Assembly: GCA_029637525.1 (NCBI GenBank) | Contig: CP072660.1 | Location: 558,001-622,000 of the forward strand | DNA: 64,000 nucleotides | Direction of reading: 5' to 3' | Source: Desulfurococcaceae archaeon MEX13E-LK6-19 | Lineage (GTDB): Archaea; Thermoproteota; Thermoprotei_A; Sulfolobales; Desulfurococcaceae | In this document: piece after piece, positions 9,754 through 17,243 of the stretch | How positions within the stretch are numbered: the stretch's first letter is position 1 | Layout of the letters: every line of letters begins with the position of its first letter | Position numbers and translations under genes: made by a program | The notes under the pieces: generated by a model | Seen by the model: only the letters and a program-made list of their open reading frames with translations | The model's database searches: none | What the model was told of the DNA's origin: nothing

Positions 9754-10908
9754 ATGTTTGTTGATGGTTTCGTTGTTGATTATAAGGGTGTTCGTGTCTT
9801 TTTCGGACGTGGTGTTGTTGGTGGTCTCGGGAGGTTCTTGAAGGGGTTTAGTAGGGTTGCTATTGTTACTGGTAGGTCTTCTGCTAGGGTTAGTGGTGCT
9901 CTCGGTGATGTGGTTAGGGTTCTTGAGGAGAATAATGTTGGTTATGATGTTTATGATCGCGTGACTCCTAATCCTTGGGCCAGCCAGGCTGATGATCTTG
10001 GCGAGTTTCTTTGGAGGAATGGTTTTGATGCAGTTGTTGCTATTGGTGGTGGTAGTGTTATTGATACTGCTAAGGTTGCATGTGTTATTGCCGCTAGTGG
10101 TGGGCGTGCTGTTGACTACTTGTATTGGAGGCGTAGACCCCGTGGCTCGCTTCCGTTGTTTGCAGTGAATCTGACTCATGGTACTGGGAGTGAGGTTGAC
10201 CGGTATGCTGTTTTAACTGTTGATGAGAACCGGGAGAAACGGGGTATAGCAATCCTCTACCCGAAGGCTAGTGTTGATGACCCGGGTTATACTGTTACGT
10301 TGCCTAGGGACCAGACTGTTTATACCACGCTTGACGCTTTTTATCATGCCTATGAGGCGGCTACTTCAAGGTCTTCGACGCCCTATACTTTGCTTCATAG
10401 TGTTTCAGCTACCGAGAATATTGCTGGTTTCATCGAGCGTGTACTAAGGGATCCAAGGGATCTTGATGGTAGGTCTAGGCTTCTATATGGCTCGTTGTTA
10501 GCGGGGATAGCTATTGATATGAGTGGTACGCATATCATACACGCTATAGAGCATGCATTAAGTGGGTTGAACCCGAAGCTCCCCCATGGCTGTGGCCTCG
10601 GGATACTTGGTCCTAGGGCGGTCTACTATACACATAAAGCAAGGCCTTCTGAGTCGGCAGAGATACTCAAGTTACTTGACTCGAGTATAAAGCCCGACCC
10701 CGGTGACGCCGGGAAAGCAATGAAGATTATCGAGGAGTTCCAGGAGAAAATAGGGTTCACTAGGAAGCTTAGCGACTACGGGTTCGGTAGAGACGACATC
10801 AAAACAGTGACCGGCATGGTTCTAGGAGGGCTCAAGTACCTCCTCGAGGGAACGCCATTCAAGGTAGACGAGCAGATAATCAAAGACATACTAGAACATA
10901 GTCTATAG
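9754..10908 (+). CDS. Iron-containing alcohol dehydrogenase family protein
   Basis: A 384-residue Fe-ADH-type dehydrogenase, probably NAD(P)H-dependent. The nucleotide-binding segment 'DAVVAIGGGSVIDTAKV' (about 90-106) is the hallmark motif. Metal ligands are expected in 'STTYTLLDAFYHAYEAAT'-like and 'HIIHAIEHALSG...LPHGCGLG' segments; the two His-containing segments are visible near residues 253-260 and 271-275. Substrate is unknown. Codon use changes inside the gene: the first half is strongly GTT/GGT/GCT (T-ending), the last third mostly A- or C-ending. The start is a GTG or TTG-rich region; the ATG at 9754 is preferred. Confidence 0.9.
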   Translation: MFVDGFVVDYKGVRVFFGRGVVGGLGRFLKGFSRVAIVTGRSSARVSGALGDVVRVLEENNVGYDVYDRVTPNPWASQADDLGEFLWRNGFDAVVAIGGGSVIDTAKVACVIAASGGRAVDYLYWRRRPRGSLPLFAVNLTHGTGSEVDRYAVLTVDENREKRGIAILYPKASVDDPGYTVTLPRDQTVYTTLDAFYHAYEAATSRSSTPYTLLHSVSATENIAGFIERVLRDPRDLDGRSRLLYGSLLAGIAIDMSGTHIIHAIEHALSGLNPKLPHGCGLGILGPRAVYYTHKARPSESAEILKLLDSSIKPDPGDAGKAMKIIEEFQEKIGFTRKLSDYGFGRDDIKTVTGMVLGGLKYLLEGTPFKVDEQIIKDILEHSL

Positions 10909-10934
10909 CCGCGTAGACGAGAAGGAGAGTAAAG

Positions 10935-11010
10935 GGCCCGGGCCGGGATTTGAACCCGGGACCTCCGGGTCCACAGCCCGGCGCTCTATCCAGGCTGAGC
11001 TACCCGGGCC
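10935..11010 (-). tRNA. tRNA-His (GTG)
   Basis: Acceptor GCCCGGG/CCCGGGC with the extra G-1 (complement of base 11010) opposite C73, the tRNA-His identity pair. Anticodon stem CCGGG/CCCGG, loop CTGTGGA, T-arm CCGGG-TTCAAAT-CCCGG. No intron; CCA is not encoded. It lies 26 bases downstream of and convergent with the dehydrogenase gene. Confidence 0.95.
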
Positions 11011-11030
11011 ACCTAGACAGCTAGTCATCC

Positions 11031-11110
11031 CGCTGCTTTCACGTGGCCTAGGGTCTTCATCACCCCAGTAAGGGGGCTCCCGGGTAGACCGGGCCCTTGT
11101 CCCGGGGCTT
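11031..11110. other. GC-rich structured intergenic segment
   Basis: Eighty bases of clearly higher GC than neighbouring non-coding DNA, between tRNA-His and L40e. It contains CCCC-AGTAA-GGGG (11074-11086 region) and GGCTCCCGGG pairing with CCCGGGGC around an inner GGGCCC. On the minus strand it also has a GTGATGA resembling box C, but no CTGA box D at a suitable distance. It may be a structured RNA or a 5' processing region of tRNA-His. Nothing recognisable. Confidence 0.3.
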
Positions 11111-11251
11111 CTAATTCACCACTTCTATTTATATTGGTTTCCCTACTACAACACGACGAGCTAGTAAGATTTATTACTCGTCTACACTGTATGGTTGATG
11201 GAGAATCAGCAGTACGACAGAAAACAGGGGAAAGGAGGGCAGAAACAAGAC

Positions 11252-11422
11252 ATGCCCATAACAGACCCCGTGAAACTAAAAATAGTATACAACCGTGCAC
11301 TCAACAAACTAGTATGCCGCAAATGCGGAGCACTAAACCCACCAGGAGCAACCAAATGCCGAAGATGCAGAAGCAAAAACCTAAGACCCAAGAAAGTACA
11401 GAAACTAGGCAAAATAGGCTAA
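11252..11422 (+). CDS. rpl40e: Ribosomal protein L40e
   Basis: Small zinc-binding protein of the large subunit, 56 residues: '[26 protein letters not shown]', then '[17 protein letters not shown]', with the CxxC-x(n)-CxxC zinc site. The ATG at 11252 gives the family-standard start. An in-frame ATG at 11198 would add 18 residues and sits about where a leaderless transcript from the TATA-like sequence near 11169-11175 would begin, so the longer form is possible. The surrounding plus strand is extremely A/C-rich. Confidence 0.9.
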   Translation: MPITDPVKLKIVYNRALNKLVCRKCGALNPPGATKCRRCRSKNLRPKKVQKLGKIG

Positions 11423-11477
11423 CAACCACAAAACATATAACCCCAAAACAAAAAACACACAAAACCCCGGAGGAAAC

Positions 11478-11552
11478 GCCCCGGTAGTATAGCCCGGCCT
11501 AGTATGCGGGCCTGTCGAGCCCGTGACCCGGGTTCAAATCCCGGCCGGGGCG
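11478..11552 (+). tRNA. tRNA-Asp (GTC)
   Basis: Acceptor GCCCCGG/CCGGGGC, anticodon loop CTGTCGA in stem GCGGG/CCCGT, T-arm CCGGG-TTCAAAT-CCCGG, discriminator G. No intron, no encoded CCA. A TATA-like ACATATAA lies about 35 bases upstream (near 11440). A LAGLIDADG endonuclease gene ends 30 bases beyond its 3' end. Confidence 0.94.
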
Positions 11553-11582
11553 TATCATTCCTTTATACCTTTTCTCTTGCAT

Positions 11583-12503
11583 TTATACAGTTGCCTGATT
11601 TATGTCTATTTTACCATTCTCGTCTACTACGAGCACTAACTTATTCTTGTTCATTGTAAGAATGAATGATTGTAGTATCTTATGTATCTTGTAATTTTGA
11701 TCTTTAAGTCTTTTATTGATCTTTATTAGTTCCTCCATCGTTATTTTGTTCTTATAGTATAGTTGAATTACCTTTGCTTTTGGCAGTCTTTCAATGTTTA
11801 ATAGGTGATTATCAGTAAGTTTCAAGAAATTGTATACACTTTCAAGTGAATTTATTCTTAGTCTGTAAACACCTGGGGTATATGCATAGACTACGTTTCC
11901 TCTTATGGAGTATCTCGAAAATAATTGTTTTTGAATTTCTTTAAGTAATTTCGTATTGCTATTGATTATACAAACCTCGGGCTCAAAGTATAGTCTCTGG
12001 TTTTTCTTTCCACGCTTCTTTACGTAAGGCTGTATTGATCCATCGCTATCTATAATACCTGCTAAAAAGGATCTAAACATATAATCTTCTTCAAATACAT
12101 TAAATTTGTCGAATTCACGTGAAGCTAGTAGCTCAAGTAGTTCTCTGGATACCTTGGCGTAAGCCCTCATTTTATATTTTGCTCGACTATCTTTTCTTAC
12201 ATAGAATCTTATCTTTATCGGTGGTGTAGCTAGCAATAAGAATATGGTGAGGAAACAAATCAGTGTACCCAATCGACTGGTTTCAACATCTATTCTTTTT
12301 GTTTGGAGATAAGCTCTATCTATTGAGGCATCTCCTAAACTAAATCCAAAAGCCCATGCATGAACTTCAAGGGGATTCCATTTGATAACTCTTTTCAGTA
12401 ACTCTCTTAGTGGTATTTCGAAAAGTCTTCTAGCAGTATTTGTGATGTCTATCGTTTTATAAGTGCTGCTTAATTCTCCGGAAGACGTTGTTATATTTAT
12501 CAT
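11583..12503 (-). CDS. Free-standing LAGLIDADG homing endonuclease-like protein
   Basis: A 306-residue protein with two LAGLIDADG-type motifs: 'HAWAFGFSLGDASID' and 'FRSFLAGIIDSDGSIQPY', each ending in an acidic metal ligand. Two-motif proteins act as monomers that cut long asymmetric sites. A possible DNA-reading beta region with basic residues follows each motif ('RKDSRAKYKMRAYAKV', 'KKRGKKNQRLYFEPEV'). It is not inside an intein or an rRNA/tRNA intron here. Composition is AT-rich and near-neutral in skew, unlike its neighbours, consistent with acquisition. The ATG at 12503 lies about 25 bases after an AT-rich TATA (TTATATATTAT at 12513-12530 region). An in-frame GTG at 12512 is the alternative start. 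Confidence 0.85.
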   Translation of the reverse strand: MINITTSSGELSSTYKTIDITNTARRLFEIPLRELLKRVIKWNPLEVHAWAFGFSLGDASIDRAYLQTKRIDVETSRLGTLICFLTIFLLLATPPIKIRFYVRKDSRAKYKMRAYAKVSRELLELLASREFDKFNVFEEDYMFRSFLAGIIDSDGSIQPYVKKRGKKNQRLYFEPEVCIINSNTKLLKEIQKQLFSRYSIRGNVVYAYTPGVYRLRINSLESVYNFLKLTDNHLLNIERLPKAKVIQLYYKNKITMEELIKINKRLKDQNYKIHKILQSFILTMNKNKLVLVVDENGKIDINQATV

Positions 12504-12643
12504 AAATACCACGTATTATATATTATTTTTTAGTATTATTTAAACCTTTTTATTACTTCTTATTATTGTTTAATGCTTTTTGTGTTTGAGTAGGTTTTTA
12601 TGGTGCTTTTTTGTATTGTTTTTTGTTGTGGGGGTGGTTTGTT

Positions 12644-12814
12644 GTGGGTGAGGGTTTGGAGTTTGTTGGTAGTGTTACTGTGTTGAAGTCTGGTTCGTTG
12701 TATCGTGTTACTGTTCCGAAGAAGATTGTTGATAAGATGGGGCTTAAGGCTGGTGAGAAGCTGTTGGTGTACTATGATCCTGGGAGGAATGCTGTGGTTC
12801 TCGTGAAACCATGA
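12644..12814 (+). CDS. AbrB/SpoVT-type DNA-binding protein
   Basis: A 56-residue protein with the swapped-hairpin AbrB pattern: 'GSVTVLKSGSLYRVTVPKKIVDKMGLKAGEKLLVYYD'. Such proteins dimerise and act as transition-state regulators or antitoxins. The GTG at 12644 is chosen: GGTGG precedes it, and the AbrB core begins soon after; an in-frame TTG at 12611 would add 11 mostly hydrophobic residues. No toxin gene is adjacent. Strong G/T bias on the plus strand. Confidence 0.75.
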   Translation: MGEGLEFVGSVTVLKSGSLYRVTVPKKIVDKMGLKAGEKLLVYYDPGRNAVVLVKP

Positions 12815-12844
12815 ATTATTGTATTATTGTTTTTTCATTCATAC

Positions 12845-12862
12845 ACATATATATTTTATCTA
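12845..12862 (+). promoter_or_regulatory. TATA-like promoter for the winged-helix regulator
   Basis: ATATATATTTTATC lies in the 97-base gap before the regulator. A start about 25-30 bases downstream would leave a short leader before the codon at 12912/12918. Confidence 0.4.
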
Positions 12863-12917
12863 GTGGAACATAATCTAGTTACCTGGAACCCCTCTACGCT
12901 ATTGAGGGCTTGTGGTT

Positions 12918-13199
12918 ATGCCTGTTACACTAGAGGAGCATATCAGGCTTCTCGGTAGTGTACTCAAAGCTATTGCGGAGAACGAGGGAGTTAGCATAAG
13001 TGATTTATCAAGAATGATAGGTAAAAACAGGCCACAAGTGTACACTATAGTCAAGACACTGGAGTCACTAGGGCTCATAACGAAAAAGAAAGTACAAGGA
13101 TTACCGCCAAAAGTACAAATATACTTATCCAGTAAAGGAAGAATACTCTATGAATGCTTAAGAGAAATATTCATGGAAAACCAAGGGCAAAACAAATAG
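12918..13199 (+). CDS. MarR/winged-helix transcriptional regulator
   Basis: A 93-residue winged-helix protein: 'LGSVLKAIAENEGVSISDLSRMIGKNRPQVYTIVKTLESLGLITKKKVQGLPPKVQIYLSSKGRILYECLREIF'. The helix-turn-helix and the basic wing 'KKKVQGLPPK' are clear. It could regulate the following KaiC-like gene, 195 bases downstream. An in-frame GTG at 12912 precedes the ATG. Effector unknown. Confidence 0.8.
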   Translation: MPVTLEEHIRLLGSVLKAIAENEGVSISDLSRMIGKNRPQVYTIVKTLESLGLITKKKVQGLPPKVQIYLSSKGRILYECLREIFMENQGQNK

Positions 13200-13394
13200 C
13201 AACATAATACTATAAAAACCACTACAAAAACATGTAATAGAAAACTTACCATAAGATAAGTCCACAGTACAATTAAATAGTTAATAGGAATATACCAGAT
13301 ATAAGTCACAGGAATAAATATAACCAACCTCTGCACAGTGTATAAGGGAAGTTTGAATACACGATAAAAACTATACATTATCCTCGCAAAACAG

Positions 13395-14804
13395 GTGTCT
13401 TATGTGCAACGTAACCCTAATCAATGTTTTGTATTCGGTATAAAAGAACTAGACAACATATATTCTAAAGCACTCACACCAGGAACAACAATACTTATAG
13501 CCGGAAACCCAGGCGCCGGAAAAACAACACTGGCTGCAACAATATGCTACCACAATGCAATAAGAGGATGTCCTTGTATCTACGTGTCATTCAATGAAGA
13601 CAAAAACAAGTTCATAAAAAGAATGAAAACCTTCGGAATGGACTTCGAGAAACTAGAGAAAAACAAGCTCTTCAAATACTTGAGACTACCACTACTATCA
13701 TCAAGAGACATAATAGACGACCTAATAAACGCCATATCAACGGAAATAATAGAGTTCCAAGCAAAAATAGTAGTACTAGACAGCTTCACACCAATAGGAC
13801 ACGCAGTCGAGAAAACAATAAACGCACGAGGACTAATCCAAAACTACGTATACAACATAGCATCACTAATCCAGGGACTAGTAGTAATAATCGCCGAAAT
13901 ACCATTAGGAGAAACCACGATAAAAGTAGGCGACGTAGAATTCGTTGCAGACGTCGTACTAATACTCAAGCACAACATAGAAAACAAACTACTAAACAGA
14001 GTAATAGAACTACGGAAACTAAGAGACGCAAGAATCTCGGTAGCAGAAATACCATTCATACTCGTGGAGGGAAAAGGAATACGACTCTTCTACCCGCCAA
14101 TACAAGAAGAACCACCATCAGCTAAACTAGATGTAGAACTAAAACACCCATGCAAACAATTGGCAGAAGCAATAGAGCCCGTGTATCCAGGAAACAGTAT
14201 GTTAGTAGTATACCCTCCCGATGCACGAAGCATAATATACACGTACATGCCAATAATAACAATGCTTACAATAAATAAGCTCAAAACACTAATAGTAACC
14301 TACAGGTACTCAGTCAAGGAGATAGAGAAATTCGCTAAACAATTACTAAATAAATATGGAATCAATTCAGATGACATAATGAATAATATTATAGTAAAAG
14401 CAATAAACCCGGCATCACTAAGCCTCGAGGAAATACTGGGTAAGGAACTAGAACTAGTAGACGAATACAAGCCGGACGCAATGATATTTCATGGCGTGGA
14501 AGTAGTTAATTCAATGCATGGCAACAACTCAAAGTACTACATGTTCCTTAGAAACCAGCTGCTATACCATAAATCCAAGGGAATACTAACAATAAGATAC
14601 ATGACACTAGTTGATAAAAAGAAATACTACAAAAACGCCGAGCTATCAGAGATCATAATGAGACTATACTACAAGAAGACCAAGGAAGAAAAACTAGAAC
14701 CATACCTCTACGTATGGCGGGCAGGAAAAGAACCAACAATACTCACGCCAAAACAGCTGAGTGAATGCTTGAGCGAATGTATTAAAGCATTGAAAGGAGA
14801 GTGA
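13395..14804 (+). CDS. KaiC/RecA-superfamily ATPase
   Basis: A 469-residue protein. The first half is a KaiC-type RecA fold: 'FGIKELDNIY', Walker A 'GNPGAGKTT' (37-45), Walker B ending in Asp129 ('IVVLDSF'), and the strand 'GLVVIIAEIPLG'. The second half (about 255-465) lacks a P-loop; 'NSMLVVYPPDARSIIYTYMPIITML' and 'PDAMIFHGVEVVNS' suggest a degenerate RecA-like domain. Related archaeal proteins are linked to signalling or regulation; function here is unknown. GTG start with AGGTG overlapping. Eight bases separate it from the next small gene, so they form an operon. Third codon positions are strongly A/C. Confidence 0.8.
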   Translation: MSYVQRNPNQCFVFGIKELDNIYSKALTPGTTILIAGNPGAGKTTLAATICYHNAIRGCPCIYVSFNEDKNKFIKRMKTFGMDFEKLEKNKLFKYLRLPLLSSRDIIDDLINAISTEIIEFQAKIVVLDSFTPIGHAVEKTINARGLIQNYVYNIASLIQGLVVIIAEIPLGETTIKVGDVEFVADVVLILKHNIENKLLNRVIELRKLRDARISVAEIPFILVEGKGIRLFYPPIQEEPPSAKLDVELKHPCKQLAEAIEPVYPGNSMLVVYPPDARSIIYTYMPIITMLTINKLKTLIVTYRYSVKEIEKFAKQLLNKYGINSDDIMNNIIVKAINPASLSLEEILGKELELVDEYKPDAMIFHGVEVVNSMHGNNSKYYMFLRNQLLYHKSKGILTIRYMTLVDKKKYYKNAELSEIIMRLYYKKTKEEKLEPYLYVWRAGKEPTILTPKQLSECLSECIKALKGE

Positions 14805-14811
14805 AGAAGTA

Positions 14812-15153
14812 ATGAAGGTGAATAAATGGGAAATACTATCACATATAAAACAATACATATCAGAAAAGACGCCAGGATACCTACACTTACTCGACATAAT
14901 AGCGAGAAGAAAAACAGGAAAAACAGCAATAGAACTACTACTAGAGGACCCGGCGGCCCTATACGAAGTACTCGAAGAATACTATGGAGATAAATCAACA
15001 GTGATATTCATATTATCATCAATGTTCTTGAAACCATTAGCGATAAAACTAGGAAACCCCGCGCTAGTGGACGACCTCTTAAACGCGATAATGAAGAAAG
15101 ACAACAAAGAGTTCTTCAAAATACTCAAGGAGAACGGTTTAGAAATAAAATAA
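14812..15153 (+). CDS. Uncharacterised small helical protein in KaiC-like operon
   Basis: A 113-residue, mostly alpha-helical, soluble protein ('GYLHLLDIIARRKTGKTAIELLLEDPAALYEVLEEYYGDKSTVIFILSSMFLKPL'). No recognised family. It begins eight bases after the KaiC-like gene with an upstream GGAGAGTGAAG, so it is almost certainly co-translated and is the best candidate partner of that ATPase. The end is followed by T-rich tracts (15160-15192) that could terminate transcription. Confidence 0.65.
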   Translation: MKVNKWEILSHIKQYISEKTPGYLHLLDIIARRKTGKTAIELLLEDPAALYEVLEEYYGDKSTVIFILSSMFLKPLAIKLGNPALVDDLLNAIMKKDNKEFFKILKENGLEIK

Positions 15154-15302
15154 CAACATCTTTATTTTACTCATTCTTTATGTTCCCCCTTGTCATCAGG
15201 GCTATCTATTATCAAGACATATAACAAAATAATCAATATAGAGAAAAAGGAGTAAGCAAATACTTCTAAACACGTCTACTACACGCTAGGTGTCGAAGAG
15301 CA

Positions 15303-16628
15303 ATGGTGCTCGAAGGAGTTAGGAAAGCGCTATCAAAATTCCTTAGAAGCAACAAGGAGTACAAGGAGAGTGTAAACGAGTTCATAAAAGAGCTACAGAA
15401 AGAACTAATTAAAGCGGATGTAAACGTCAAGCTAGTCTTCCAGTTAACTAAGGAGATAAAAGAAAGAGCGCTCAAAGAGGAGCCTCCACCGGGTATCAGT
15501 AGGAAAGACTGGCTTGTGACAATAGTCTACGAGGAGCTCTCAAAACTATTCGGTGGGGACAAGAAGCCGGAGATAAAGCCGCCGAAGAAACCATGGGTTA
15601 TCCTACTAGTGGGCCTCCAGGGAAGCGGTAAAACGACAACAGCGGCAAAACTAGCATACTACTATAAGCTCGATGGATACCGTGTAGCACTCGTATGTGC
15701 GGATACGTATAGACCGGCAGCCTACGACCAATTAAGACAACTGGGCGAGAAAATAGGGGTACCAGTCTACGGAGAGCCTGAGAACAAGAATGCTGTTGAA
15801 ATAGCTAAGCGAGGAGTAGAACTATACAAGGAAAAAGACTTCGATATAATAATCGTTGACACAGCTGGTAGACACCATAGGGAGGAAGACCTGCTCAAAG
15901 AAATGAAGGATATAGCCAAGGAGATAAAACCTGATGAAGTAGTATTAGTCATCGACGCCGCCATAGGCCAGCAGGCATACAATATAGCAAAGAAATTCCA
16001 TGAATCAACACCAATAGGCTCGATAATAGTAACGAAACTCGATGGAACAGCAAAAGGAGGAGGAGCATTATCAGCAGTAGCAGTCACTGGAGCCACGATA
16101 AAATTCATTGGTACAGGCGAGAAAATAGATGAACTAGAAGTCTTTAACCCAACGAGATTCGTTGCAAGAATACTAGGCATAGGAGACCTAGAAGGACTTC
16201 TAGAGCGCGTCAAGAAGACAAAGATCGAGTTCACTGAGAAAGAAGTCAAGGAACTTCTCAGCGGTAAAATAAACATGAGGCTAGTATACAAGCAAATAAT
16301 AAGTCTGAGAAGAATGGGTCCATTGAAGAAAATATTATCAATGATACCCGGACTAAGTCTCAAAGCACCATTCGACATAGACTTGAGTGCACGTGAAGCC
16401 GAGGAGAAAATCAATAAATGGCTCGCAATCATAAACTCGATGACATACGAGGAGCTAGACAACCCCGAGATCATAGATAGAAGGAGGATGAGGAGAATAG
16501 CACTTGGAGCAGGCGTGGACATAAACGACGTCAAGGAGCTCATGAAGCAGTACCAGCTAGTCAAGAAATTAGCCAAGCAGTTGAGGAGAAGAAAGGATCT
16601 CTTGGAGAAACTCAGGATAGGGATCTAG
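15303..16628 (+). CDS. srp54: Signal recognition particle GTPase SRP54
   Basis: Binds 7S RNA and signal peptides and docks ribosomes at the membrane. The 441-residue protein has the N helical bundle (1-95), G domain with G1 'GLQGSGKTTT' (104-113), 'DTAGRHHREEDLLKEM', and 'TKLDGTAKGGGALS', then a Met-containing M domain (about 300-440) with 'LRRMGPLKKILSMIPG' and a basic end 'QLRRRKDLLEKLRIGI'. First gene of the long plus-strand block reaching 32.3 kb. ATG start. Confidence 0.98.
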   Translation: MVLEGVRKALSKFLRSNKEYKESVNEFIKELQKELIKADVNVKLVFQLTKEIKERALKEEPPPGISRKDWLVTIVYEELSKLFGGDKKPEIKPPKKPWVILLVGLQGSGKTTTAAKLAYYYKLDGYRVALVCADTYRPAAYDQLRQLGEKIGVPVYGEPENKNAVEIAKRGVELYKEKDFDIIIVDTAGRHHREEDLLKEMKDIAKEIKPDEVVLVIDAAIGQQAYNIAKKFHESTPIGSIIVTKLDGTAKGGGALSAVAVTGATIKFIGTGEKIDELEVFNPTRFVARILGIGDLEGLLERVKKTKIEFTEKEVKELLSGKINMRLVYKQIISLRRMGPLKKILSMIPGLSLKAPFDIDLSAREAEEKINKWLAIINSMTYEELDNPEIIDRRRMRRIALGAGVDINDVKELMKQYQLVKKLAKQLRRRKDLLEKLRIGI

Positions 16629-16640
16629 GAGTTCTAGAGA

Positions 16641-17243
16641 ATGAAGTACAAAAAACGGATAATACTAGTTGAAATAAACAATCCATGTCATGATATCGAG
16701 AAAACATCTTCTATTCTCTTATACTCACTAGTGGTATCACATGGGATAAGAGTAGACACAATACTTGTAACATTAACGCATGACAAAATAGTTCTCCTCG
16801 AAGGAAAACAATTAAGACACTTGTATCCACAAGAAAACAGTCTTAGAGGATTTGTGAAGGCGGTGTACTGTAAAGAAAAACGATTACCCGGAGTCAAGTA
16901 CGTGGAGAAAAACATGGAGACATTAAAGAAGTTAATCACAAGCGAATGTATGAGAACAATAATACTGAGGCCATGGGGTGAGGGGCAACCAGTTCATCCA
17001 TGCGAACTATACCCAGTGTTCAAAACAGCTAATTGTATAGTCATTGATACATGCGGGAAACAATTATTACCTGAGGAATCACGTCAAACAATAATACTTA
17101 AGGGTGTAAACGAGAATACCGTAAAGGCAATCGCTATAACCCACTACATTATAGACACTGCTTGCGGCGCATTGATCAGGAGGAAAGGTGAGATAATATA
17201 TGCAAGAGGATTATGTGGAGAAAGCGAAGAACAATGCAGCTAA
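16641..17243 (+). CDS. TrmY-like SPOUT methyltransferase (probable tRNA Psi54 N1-methyltransferase)
   Basis: A divergent 200-residue protein. Several stretches line up with archaeal TrmY (COG1901/DUF358): 'SSILLYSLVVSHGIRVDTI' against the 'SDAFFLSHDIRRDVV' region, 'IVLLEGKQLRHLYPQENSLRGFVKAV' against the '[25 protein letters not shown]' region, 'PGVKYV' and a C-terminal 'AIAITHYIIDTACG'. TrmY methylates the pseudouridine made at tRNA position 54 by Pus10, and this gene overlaps pus10 by 44 bases in another frame. The assignment rests on these patterns plus context, so treat it as a strong inference. Confidence 0.65.
   Translation: MKYKKRIILVEINNPCHDIEKTSSILLYSLVVSHGIRVDTILVTLTHDKIVLLEGKQLRHLYPQENSLRGFVKAVYCKEKRLPGVKYVEKNMETLKKLITSECMRTIILRPWGEGQPVHPCELYPVFKTANCIVIDTCGKQLLPEESRQTIILKGVNENTVKAIAITHYIIDTACGALIRRKGEIIYARGLCGESEEQCS

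Noticed and set aside
11025-11300. Minus-strand open frame over the GC-rich segment and L40e leader
   Set aside because: Opposes L40e, low-complexity translation, no support.
11134-11487. Plus-strand frame overlapping L40e
   Set aside because: Different frame of the L40e gene; A/C-rich composition removes stops.
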